From the NCBI GenBank assembly GCA_003864495.1, contig ML133382.1, positions 17,679-81,678 on the forward strand: a stretch of 64,000 bases of DNA. The letters run 5' to 3'. The position numbers and the translations under genes were made by a program. Position 1 is the stretch's first letter; every line of letters begins with the position of its first letter. The notes under the pieces were generated by a model. It made no database searches, had not been told where the DNA came from, and saw only the letters and a list, made by a program, of their open reading frames with translations. This document shows, in pieces, positions 37,201 to 47,872 of the stretch. The stretch comes from Nemopilema nomurai. Taxonomy: Eukaryota > Cnidaria > Scyphozoa > Rhizostomeae > Rhizostomatidae.

Positions 37201-38840
37201 AGAGAGGACAGGGAAATGTTCTAAGCGCACAATGTGGTTTTTGTCGAATGAGGTGACGCTGCGGCTAACAATAAGGCCTTCCAAAAATGTAAAAGCTTTG
37301 TTGACATCAATAATACTATTAGTGCGATTAGTTTTGGTCGTGGACACTACCTCGGGCTGAAAAATTGCCTGATGAACAGATGACCGACCTTGAGAGCTTC
37401 AGGACACAAGAGTGATTTAAATACAGAAACGAATCGGGTAGAAGTTAGGCAGCCAGTACATCAACATGCCCGAATTTTCATGGCTCGAATATATAGGGTC
37501 ACTCCCTTGCAGCCTGAGATGCCCCCACCTATTTCGCTGATACTCCCAAATTTTGAAACACCGTTTGTGCAAAACTTACTGTCTTGCTAGCTGAAACTGT
37601 AAAGGAAAACCGCGTAACTAGGGAGAGGATTCTGGACTGAGACCACTTGGTCGGAAAATAGCTTTTTGCGAGGTGAAAACAAAACTGCAGGACAACAAGT
37701 AACCACCATCCTTTGACCTTTTCCAAGTTCCAAACATGCCCTTTGAAGATAGAACACCTCTTGGATGCAGTGTTCTTTTCGGCAAAAAGACGATGGTCGT
37801 GCTAGTTTTGGGACTGAGCCGTTTAAATGCGACCGATTTGGTGCACCCCGTGACTATAAGCCCTCACAGACACAACCTGCTGCCAATTTCAACAATGCCA
37901 TTTCGTGATTGCCACATTCGATTGCGTGCTTGCGTGATCAACATTTTCACAACACTCCCACTTCAGCGCTTTCGAACCAAAAGAAGCTGGCGATCACATA
38001 TTTAAATACGAAGCTGAAATAATTTTCTTTTGGAGTTGGTTATGCAGTTCTTCGGTGGGTTGGCAATTTCAGGTAGGAAACACGGTACTACAGTTCATTC
38101 GTCCTTATATGGATAGCAGGTCAGCCATGATGGTGACCTTTATTCATGCGAAAGTTCTTTGAACAATGCCCTATTTGCATACGATTTGTGTTTCACTCGT
38201 CCTGTCAGAAATTCGACCATCTACTCGAAGGACACTTGTTAAAAATGGAGGCTCACCGCTGACTTATTCACCCGGCCCAAGGTTAGAGTACAAGATTTCC
38301 TAGATCGTCGAATGGGATTCGGGAGAGTAGTTCTACACGAGAACCTGTTTGAACAAGCGTTCGTAGAGATAGGCTAGCTACTATCTTTGGTAGATTCGAC
38401 GTTGCTAGACCGTAACAGTTTCGTTTTAATTGTACATTTTAGCATCATTGGAGGCCTAAAAGTTACGATCGAGAAGCCAACAATCACAAAGGAGGTGTCT
38501 GTAAGTCATTCGCTAATTTTGTACTCCGTTATTGAAGCACTTTTACCAATTTTGCACTGTAAGCTAGCGAAAAACACTGCCCAACACGCACCGGCCTTTG
38601 TTCAGCATCTAGTACCAGAAGCGCGTGGCTTTTAACTTGCCTGCAACTGTAACTTTTGCAACTTTCACATTTCTTCGAGGGCTTACGAAATTTTATTGCC
38701 CAATGTTTTGAATACAAGTTTTTTCCGTTATTTGTAACAAGTACAAACTTTAAAAGTGAGGAATTGTGATTACGATCACGGCAAGACGAAGTGTTTTCAA
38801 CAAAATTGCTTCGTCTTTTGGCCTAGGCGTGGAGGTCGGA
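28265..38840. other. Gene-poor interval of about 10.6 kb
   Basis: I find no exon chain with domain support. The longest uninterrupted frame, on the plus strand at 30583-31386 (267 codons, beginning with GTG), shows no domain and no plausible start. A minus-strand frame over the same DNA, 30729-30980, ends in a cysteine-bearing stretch (HCSAEGKACPGW) and is likewise unrecognised. A plus-strand frame at 30047-30262 (71 codons from ATG) is also unassigned. Near 31810-31870 there is a CpG-rich patch (GGCGCGCCGCGCG, GTGCCGCGCC) in otherwise AT-rich DNA. The final kilobase or so probably holds the promoter and any 5' exon of the nuclear receptor gene. Confidence 0.6.
28552..28557 (+). terminator. 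Candidate polyadenylation signal of lipase gene
   Basis: AATAAA lies 288 bp after the lipase stop codon, a normal distance for a 3' untranslated region in animals. A six-base motif alone is weak evidence in AT-rich DNA. Confidence 0.4.
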
Positions 38841-41800
38841 ATGGAGGAAGCTGTACAGATACTGGTTTCAAACAGCAATCGGTTCGCTGCCGATCTCGGG
38901 TTGAGGCCGAAAACTGAGCAGAAAGTTCCAAAGCAACCATCTGAGTCCACTCCAGAGTCAAGCACTTTGCCAATATGTGAAATATGCGGAGATAAATCCA
39001 CCGGCAGACACTACAAAGTCTTTTCTTGCGAAGGTTGCAAGAATTTTTTCCGGCGAACCGTTCGAAGAGGTTGTAAATACAAATGCCCGGCATATGGCCA
39101 GTGCGATGTCGACAAGAATCAAAGGACGAGATGCAGAGCTTGTCGAATGAAAAAATGCATCAAGGTTGGCATGAAAAGAGAAGGTTTGTTAGATTTAATA
39201 GCTTTTGCCCCTTCGCTTTTTGTTGTAGTGGACAACTTTCTTGCGGTCGATCCGTGCGGGTCACAACATAAACCTGATTATGCAAAGAGGCCAAAGTCAC
39301 CTATCCTCAAATATTATGCAATTCAGACCCGTCTCTTCTTGTAATTAATCACAACTGTGCGAGTGTTCTCGAGCTAAACAGCTAAACATAGTACCTCTTT
39401 AATTGAGCAAGCCAAAATGGTGCTTCATTATTTTGAGCTCGCTACAGAAACAGTTGAAAATCGCTAAAGGCCAAGCTACAACCATTCAATCCTGAAAATT
39501 GAATTTGGTTTGACAGCAAATAAATCGATTAATTTCGCTGCGATTTCGGTTTACTTCAAATGCTTGGCTTAAGATATAGAGGCTAATTGAATGTAAGATC
39601 CTGAAATTCAACAGGCCTGACTTCATGCATGGCCTATTTGGTATCAACACGCCAGTGAAGCACATGTTGAATCGTTTGCTACGTCTGCCTTCAAAATTTA
39701 CCCTACTTTCGCCTTTTTATTTCTATTCTTACCGTCGCTGAAACTGAAATTGTAGCTCTACGTCCTTCAGTTAATTTTTAATTCATACTTTTTCAATTAA
39801 AGTTGCCCTTTCAAGTTAGGCATCACTTTGAAACAGTGACCTTTGGTTTCGAGGTACCAACGGAGCTCCAAGTGTCTCTCTCTTCTCGGAACAAACCAGT
39901 CAAATATCAGTAACTGTATACCATCACTAGCCACAACTGCCAAGCCAAAAATTATACTAAGTTATAAAAATCTTTACCAAATTATGGATTCATCTTTTTG
40001 GCTTTACTAATATTAAACACACAAATCTCCTTCTCCAGCAAGAAGGTTATTCAAGGCCAAGTGCCTCTAATCGTGATTGTCCCCTCCCTTTGATAACTCC
40101 CCCCTCTCTCATATTTAGGTCTGTTTGTGCACACAGCCTTAACTACTTAACTTCTCAGACACTTATCATTGAGTCAGGACTCTCAAATCTAAATGCATTA
40201 ATCGGATGGGATAACGATTAACCGAAGAAAGTGCCGAAAATTTCTGATACAGTCTGCGCTTATTCATTTTTCGTATTGTGATGTACAAGAGCAAAACAAG
40301 ATAACTAGAGTTCAATCCGACATGATATCTGAAAAGTACAATTGAATAGAAAAAGCTCAAAGTGCATTCTGTTGGAAATGTCTCTTATGCATTAATTTAG
40401 GTGTATCTGGGGGTTGTAGAGGTTTCGGCCCACACAAAAAGTTCTTGACCCTGGCCTATGTTTAGAATCATTGAAACGGAAACAGTGGCATTTTTAATGG
40501 TTTTTTTCTTAGCCACCTTACAGCTGCAATTTCTGTTTTGAACACGAGCGATCGAATTCAATTGTTTTCAGAGTTTGTTCAGTTTATTTCTGCAGGCTCA
40601 GCTTTCTAAGTTGGCGCCTAGCAACAATGCAAACCCCTTGGCAACGGGAGGGGCATTTAAGGGATAGCCAAAAGTTTACTTTAAAGATGGCAAGTCGTTG
40701 GAGAGATTCTAAAGTTTTGAAATTGTATGAATGTATATCTAAATGTTGTGTTAAGTAGATGTTTAGGAAAGAAACTATTAGGTTTGCAGGCCTGAGAATT
40801 TTATGACTTGTTCAGAAGCGAAAAGGAAAGTCTTAGAGACTAACGAGTTCTGAACAGTGGAACAGACGCATTTTCAATGATAGATGTTCGAACTTGATTT
40901 GGTAGATATGAAAAACGCGGAGCAAACGCAGATAATTCTCAGATCAATCGCAGGTCAATCACAGATTAATCGCAGAGCAATTGCAGCGGCACGTGCGGTT
41001 GATTTGAGGCTTCAACTCCAATTCGGTGTAATTCTAGGGCTAGTTGTTGTATTAACAGAAGTAAGTTTCAAAATAACTTTATTATTTGCTGAAGCGAGGC
41101 ATTAATTAACAATCACTCTCTGTTAGAGTTAAATGATTTGACATTATGGCGAGGCCTTTTTTGCGATGCCAATATAATCTTGGCCGATTTAAAGAATTTT
41201 GAGATATAGTAGATACGCGAATCACTTTTGAGGGAAGATTCAGGCCCTAAGGTACCTTTATTTCCCGTATAGCTATTTGAGCCACCTTGACATGTTGTTG
41301 AGAACAGTTAAAGTGAGGTCCTAAGAACAAGCATCTTTGTGGATAAATGAAGACTTGTTGGTTCCTAGAGAATTGATTTTGCCCAGCAACAAAGATCTTA
41401 GAGGGAGTTTGCATTGTCATCATAACAGTAATAAATTGCAGAATGCGTTCTGCAAGCATTCTGAGGATGTACTTCTCTTGTCCTTACCGTGATAACACAG
41501 CCCGTGGTTTATTGGAACTTCAACCAAAAGTGCTGGATAGCCATCCGCATGCCGAATCAATTTAGCAATATAGGTGCCTAGCAAAGCCAAATGTTGTCAC
41601 GAATTATTCACCAATTTGTAGGGTCTAACTACAGCCCAAGAGAGTGCTACCTAATTAAGGGCTACCCTGGGTGTACATTTTGGATTGATCGCTATGTATT
41701 CATAGCTATCAATTCATAGCTATCTATCCATGATAGCGATTGCTTCACTCTCAGTGCTAGCTTTTTCAAAAGGTGACTCACTCACTCACATGACTCACAT

Positions 41801-44070
41801 TAAGGCCAATAGTCTCATTTTCTAGTACGGATGGAATTGATTAGCTAAGACCTCTATATCGGCGCCTCTTCATTACTTGGTTCGCTACTCCACCTAATTA
41901 GTGTTTCCATATCCATCACTCGGACGGGTTCAAAATTCTGCCGGCAAATTTTGGTTCGATGAGTTTCAATGGAGCCTTCGACAGGCCTTATGCTAACGTT
42001 AAACACTAATCTCGTTGAACTTTGACCCCACCAAATCAAGTCTTACTGCCAGCTTTTGCGTTATTAGTTCCATCTTAGTAAAGCTTTGTCTTTATTTAGC
42101 TATTTTTCTCTTTAATGAAAATTTCATAGTTAAAAACTGTCAGAACCAAACAGCAAAGCATTTATCGTCTCCTGATGTCATCCAACCAATGTGACCTTCA
42201 GCCCCTTTGAAGTAAAGGGCTTCGGTCTGAAAACTTGATGCAGCATGAATAAAAGCACGCTTCAATGCATTTAGAAAGCCATCAAATGTATAGATTGATT
42301 GCTTCTGGTTATGTTTATTACAAGTTTATGATGCTACAATTCGGTCCGAAGAAATAATGAATTGTCATAGGCAACAGGATTTCTTACGAAGAGGGGCAGT
42401 GCGGATAAATGGCTTGGCTTCGAGTGCTGGCTTGAAAGCATGACCATCAATTTGATGGCTTAGCGGTAGAGCACTTGGCGTACAAAGTTAGGGGTCGTGA
42501 GTTCGAGCCTCGCCCAGGTCGGTTATTTTTCGGCACTCTCTATGATTCGAAATAATGGATTACAGCGTAATCTGGCCGTCCGCTAAGGCGAACAAATGGT
42601 CAAACCGAAGAAACAACCAAACTCACAGGCGATCTCTGACCTTTCACTTAAATTTCAAAGGGGATGGTCGGACGCATCAACAAATGTAGGGTTCTGCAAG
42701 TCTCTAACCCCATTTTCGCTCTATTCTTTAGCTGTTCAGTGTGAGAGGAAGCCCCTTGTATTGACGAATGGGGATTTCAAACGGGACGAGTACACCAACG
42801 CCGACAGTGGGGATGAGGGTTCAGCAGCAGACAGCAATTCCCAGTCGGACGACCGGAAACTCTCTCCGGACCCTGTCAAAGAAGTGACCGGGCACACAAA
42901 CAGCAGAGGCGCGGAAAATGGTGCCATGGAGAACGGGGACTTGCAATCAACCCACGAAGCCGGTCCGATCCGCCCCCAGGCGACACATGCGTTCGAAGCA
43001 TACAACAGGGGGTACATAGCAGAGAGCATTCTTGCGGGGGTTTTCCCCTTCGCCGTAGACCCCCCAAGCATTGCAGTAACGGAACCAGGCTATCTTTACG
43101 AGCTATCAACAAGAATGTTATTCGCAAGTGTTGACTGGGTGAAAGGCCTTACCTGCTTCAGTCGCCTTTGCGAGGAAGACAAGGCCCGTCTGCTGGTAGA
43201 GAAGTGGTACCTTCTGTTTGCGCTGGGACTTTTGCAGTGCTCGCATATGTTCCCTGTGTGCACCCTGCTGACGATGGCCGGCACGGAGCTGAGCCGGACG
43301 CAGCCCGCGAACTACCCGTCACTGCGGTGGCAGACATTCTTGAAGATAAAAGGTGTAATAATGAACGGTGGCATGCTGGGAAGAGTATCAAAAGAGATCC
43401 ATGAGTACATGAAAATTGTAACGCTTTTTGATCAAGGTAAATATAGCTAACTTTTCATACGCGTTGGCCTTCTTTTTCCATCTGGATGTGAGACACGTTC
43501 TCAAAAGTACATATAATTTATCTTGAGATGCATTACAAACAAGCTCTTTCCCAGAAAAAGTTAATCCCATTCCCCTTGCTACTCTTCAAATAGATCTTTC
43601 CAGCTGAAGAAAGGTAGCAGAAACAACCCTGCTTTGCTACAATTATTTAGATGAAACCTCAGATATCAACATACCAATCCTTTATGTCCCAAGAACACAT
43701 ATAATATAGATCATAGTAAGATTTTAAAGATATGCTACGAATGATTGGTATGTCACTGGTTACGAAACAGGTCTTCCCTTCCGATATTTGATTGGTCTAT
43801 TGACTAACACATGACCCATTGCTAGGTGTTCCGGGGCTCATCGATGTGGAAATCATCTACGAGACAAGGAAAGGGGCCCAGATTGCATTGGAGACGGCAC
43901 TGGCCGACTCTGCGTACAACGAGAGGGACATCAGCCTTCGCGAGAAGATCGTTTACGCGCTGGAGAGTATCAACAAGATCAACAAGGATGAGATCAGGGA
44001 GGCCTTCTTCGCACTCCTGCTAAAAGAGACGTCCGTTGAGTTCATACTCAAAAGTCTGCTGCGAGAATAA
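38841..44070 (+). CDS. NR2-class nuclear receptor (3 exons)
   Basis: Exons 38841-39183, 42732-43436 and 43826-44070 join in phase to 430 aa; introns are GT-AG. Residues 46-106 form the C4 DNA-binding domain: CEIC...CEGC is the first finger, and C82, C88, C98 and C101 the second. The linker AVQCERKPL right after the domain resembles TR2/TR4, and KVGMKRE-A-VQ fits NR2 receptors generally. The hinge (about 125-200) is acidic and Ser-rich. The ligand-binding domain follows, with the signature WVKGLTCFSRLCEEDKARLL and a conserved Trp in EKWYLLF. It should act in the nucleus as a DNA-binding regulator. Odd points: the P-box is EGCKN, not EGCKG or EGCKS; HYK replaces the usual HYG; and the final helix FILKSLLRE lacks the AF-2 glutamate. 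The frame is open 27 codons upstream of ATG 38841 without another ATG, so a 5' exon is possible. Subfamily (TR2/TR4 versus COUP-TF-like) is uncertain. Confidence 0.93.
41688..41740. repeat. Short imperfect palindrome
   Basis: ATCGCTAT at the left end and ATAGCGAT at the right end are inverted copies. Between them ATTCATAGCTATC occurs twice in tandem, and its core ATAGCTAT is self-complementary. It could be a foldback relic or chance in AT-rich DNA. Confidence 0.4.
42449..42520 (+). repeat. tRNA-derived SINE head or tRNA relic
   Basis: TGGCTTAGCGGTAGAGC matches a tRNA D-arm and pol III A box; the stem GCTT/GAGC pairs. GTGAG-TTCGAGC-CTCGC matches a T-arm and B box, with a complete five-pair stem if one T-G pair is allowed. 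The acceptor stem does not pair, the anticodon stem is poor and the base before the anticodon is not T, so it is not a working tRNA gene. A tRNA-derived SINE head or tRNA pseudogene explains it. No clear 3' tail or target duplication was found. Confidence 0.55.
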
Positions 44071-47000
44071 CTGAGATTGGCCCCAAATTGTCATGTGACA
44101 CTGGAACAGTTAACGCAATGCGAGGGGTTCAGGGGACAGTTTAAGTGCACTATCCGAAGGTGACTAAAGCTCTGAATCCGCCACTAAACAAAATAACAGC
44201 AGACTATTAGACCGAAGGTTTGCATCTCCTTTATCGATTAATCTAATCCATTATTTCCTTCTCTTCTTTTGGCTTTCATTGACACATATATATAAATATA
44301 TAAATAGTTTGTAATTTTTCTTGCAAATGACTGGTTCCGAAGCTTTGCTCTTGTTCTATGGCTGATTTTCATGTCGTCATTAAATTTGACTTTGTAAAAT
44401 TGCTCTTAGAGACTAAAATATGTTTCTTACGGTGTAAAGATCAAATTAGTTTTTTAAATTTTGACGTTTTACCGACAATTGTGTAGGTAATATCTGCTTG
44501 ATAATCCTGTAATTGAGCCATGAAATGTCTCCTGTAGATTAAGCTGGGTGTGGGCGCCAGCGCACGAAAAAGGGCGTACAGATAAACTCAGGACTATGGC
44601 ACAGAGATTAACTTAGTGCTGTGGCCTAAATTCACCAAATGCTCCCCTTGTTTTATAATAATTACGGGTATACCTCCCCCCCCCTCCATAGACGAGTTCA
44701 AGATGTGTCAGAAACCATTTTCCCCATTCTGTACAAAACCTCTCTTCGGTGTACCAGGTTTGGTTATGCCCTTGTTGTTTTCTGATCCCAGCATACCTTG
44801 CGTAGTTATCAACGAACTGTTGTTATGGCAACAAGACATTAAAGAACAGGGTTTTTCTTTTTACTGTACATAAATTAAGAAGAATCATATAGATATAGCT
44901 GAAGACTTTGAGCAAGGACTTTAACCTCCCCTCTACCCAATTCCGTCATCTCATCTGTACCAAGTCGCATGCAAGCTACTGAAACTCAAGTAAATAGGCC
45001 GGCAATAGTCATGTCCTCACGTTTCATCGTAAATTTTCTTCTTTTACTGGTCAAAAGCCCGAAACCTGCTTCCAAGGTTTAGTGACCCTCCATTGTCTTC
45101 TGAAACGATTTCCTGTCGCTGGTGCTGATGCAATCTGTTGTTTTGGAAAATCCGCTGATCATGTTACTATGAATCCCCGAGACTTTCTTTGATCCCATAT
45201 CGGTCTTGATCAAATCTCTCTGTAAGACAATCTATGACTTGACAAATCCGTGGAAGAGGGAGAGGTTCGAATTCTTTCCCTCGCTCTTTTGTCTGTGTTT
45301 AAGTAGGAACTAAAAATGCTCACGTTTGAATACTTAGTTTCCGTACTGACGTGATCGCTAGGAATTATATCGCCATGGTAAAAAGTGAATGTTTGTATGA
45401 TATAATCTTGTACGTAATTGTAATTTGGCACCAAGTGCACAAGCCGTGTATGAGCCTAGATTGATTTCTTACCCAACCCTCCAAAAAGCTCTCTGTAGCT
45501 TCGATCTACCCTACCCGGCATCTGAACCATTGCCACAATCCGTTGCAAATAACAGGCAATTCTTCAGGCACCTTTCCATACATAAGCCTTTGACGTTTTC
45601 CAGGTAAGCATTCCTGGCTGCAACAAAACGTGCCTCAAAACAATGGCAACTGTTTGTAAATACAGACCTTAGTACGTTCGAAGAACAATTCCCAAGTATA
45701 GTCTAGGCCTAAGCAGGATACAATGTCGGCGTAAACTTAACTCGTCTTCTTCGTTTCACTGACGTTCTTCCTCGTCAACTATATATGATTAAATAACCAC
45801 AAAATTTAATAAAGAAGTCATTGTGTGCTTTTTTGTCTTGCCAAGCTTGACACAAGTTTTATTGTCAACTGCTGCGAAAATGTTGCGTCGAATGTTTTCG
45901 CCAGTGACAGTCGACTTGAAAAGCATTACAAGAGATTTGCTCGTTTCTTCGCCCAAGGTATTGTTCGAGGTTGACCTAATTAGCAAGGGAGTTCGTTGAC
46001 TGGATTTTTGAACGAATGGCCAATGAGAAAAGACCGCCAATTATACTGAATTTATGGTGAGTTGAGTTAAACATTTTACAATGGCAATGCGGTATTGTGT
46101 TTATCAGCAGAAACAAAAGAGCTGCAAGGAACATTGTTATCAAGTGCACATCATAACATTTAGTCTTACGAATAAATTCTCATTGCATAGAACACTACGA
46201 CAAGTTGATACTGGCCAAAGCCAACCGAGGGACAAATGCCTTCGCGTTGACTTTCCCCAGCCCATGATACATCGATAAATGGACAGACACTGAATATTCG
46301 TAAGGGGAGTCTCATTGTCACGAATTGAACTTACGTGTTAAAGCATGTACCATATGATAAGAACAAACAGTGCCAAACCAGTTTCTGACGCTTTAAGAGA
46401 GGGGGGAACTTCTTATCCCAGCTTCACATTCAATGACTTCGAATTTGATTGCACTGTCTTTCATCGGTTGTTCTTCCTATTTGTACCTTGTGTTTGTTTT
46501 TAAACTTTTTTTTATATAATCTATATTTTCATATATATATATAAAGTGGAAGTTTCCATGCCTGAGGGAAAGCCGCCTTCAGAACCGCTTATTTAGTGTG
46601 TGGAGGGCGTGCTTTGTTTTCGCCGGAGACAGTTTGCTCCCATTCTTAACTTCCAAAAAGACGTCTGGTAGATCTTTTGAATTGTGATTTGCATATCGAC
46701 CACTAGAAACAAACGGACAAAACGATAAAAGAAAAACCTCAGTCTTGCTATTGAAAACTGATAAAACATTATTAGGCCCTTCCCATGCTTTAATCTTTAT
46801 CCATTCATGTGAGCACTTTAAACTGAAACAAATACTTTGGAAAATGTAGAAATGCCTGCCTTTGGTAGTGGTTTTTTGCTGACGAATATTAATGACGTCC
46901 ACTATAAATGATACAAGTTAAAGCGAGGCTGCAACGCGAAAACGAGACGACGACATACAGGCACCGCGGTTGCAGGTTTCAAGCTTGAGCTGTAGTGGCC

Positions 47001-47872
47001 TTTGATTCCAGGAAAACCTCTCCAGCACGTGTTGCAGATTGAACAACTATTGCTACCGTCGATACATATATGTATACATATATATTAAATATTCATCAAG
47101 CTCCAAAAGGTATCGAATGCCAGAGTTAAATGAATGGGGTAATTCATTAGAATAAACTAACACTACATTGTCTGTGATGTGTATAAAACGATTAGCGACC
47201 GAGAAAAAGCCACTGCAAGGATTAAAATCGAAAGAAAACTAGCACGGAAAATTATTCTGCGAATTATTGGATCCACAACCTCTTAAACCTAACTAACTGA
47301 CAAATGTGCATTCACAACGCTACTAGCCAAGAAAAAGCAACAACGAAGCTTCACAAAATACCATTTCTGGATACCTTCTTGGATACCCTTCTAACATCCG
47401 TCTCCAAAGTTGCCCCACCCTTAAAAGCACCTTGAAAATACCAAATGACAATCCTCTGATTGTTGGTGCGAATCTTATTAAATGCACCCAGTATTAAATC
47501 TACCTATAATTTTCAGCTCTGCCGCCACCAACAGTCTGGGATTCGATTGGGTATGAATAATTCATGTTTATACAAGATCTCAAGGTAATATTTTATTGAA
47601 CAGGCAACTTTCTTTGTAGGCGCTTCTTAGCTTAACCTCAACGTAACTTTCCACAAACTAACTAAGGTAATGACAGTCGGACTTTTCGATTACTGTAAAC
47701 AAATGTGTTCAATTTAGGCCTCTGCAAGGCTTCTTGATATCTTCCAATTTAAGAACAATTCAGAATCAGAATCATCTTGTTTGGCAACAGAAATACGAGC
47801 TGTTGCTTGACGGATAAAAGCCTTGCTATGTCAGGTGTCCTAGCCAATTAGGCCAACACCAACAGGCACTGC
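44071..47872. other. Spacer between convergent nuclear receptor and SEC24 genes
   Basis: The two genes converge here, so the interval holds both 3' untranslated regions. It contains simple AT repeats (ATATATATAAATATATAAATAG near 44285-44308 in part, ATATATATATATA near 46531-46543, and a TA-rich palindromic stretch near 47066-47090) and a C-run near 44680. Minus-strand frames at 45789-46040 and 46579-46902 have no recognisable domain and I do not call them. Confidence 0.6.
47592..47597 (-). terminator. Candidate polyadenylation signal of SEC24
   Basis: AATAAA on the minus strand, 276 bp beyond the SEC24 stop codon. It is the first such hexamer after the stop that I noticed. Position is reasonable; the motif alone is weak evidence. 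Confidence 0.45.

Larger units (their letters stand above)
39184..42731 (+). other. First intron of the nuclear receptor gene
   Basis: The 3.5-kb intron separates the DNA-binding domain exon from the ligand-binding exon. It starts GTTTGT and ends TTCTTTAG. It holds a small hairpin-forming repeat and a tRNA-like sequence, listed separately. The rest shows nothing I recognise. Confidence 0.85.

Noticed and set aside
38766..38840. Nuclear receptor start at 38766
   Set aside because: The codon there is GTG. The first in-frame ATG is 38841; residues before it show no conservation I recognise.
42449..42520. Functional tRNA gene
   Set aside because: The acceptor stem does not pair, the anticodon stem is poor and the base before the anticodon is not T.
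42596..42731. Extension of the nuclear receptor's second exon back to an ATG at 42596
   Set aside because: TTCTTTAG at 42724-42731 is a good acceptor and joins exon 1 in phase at A-VQCERKP; the open sequence upstream shows no family similarity.
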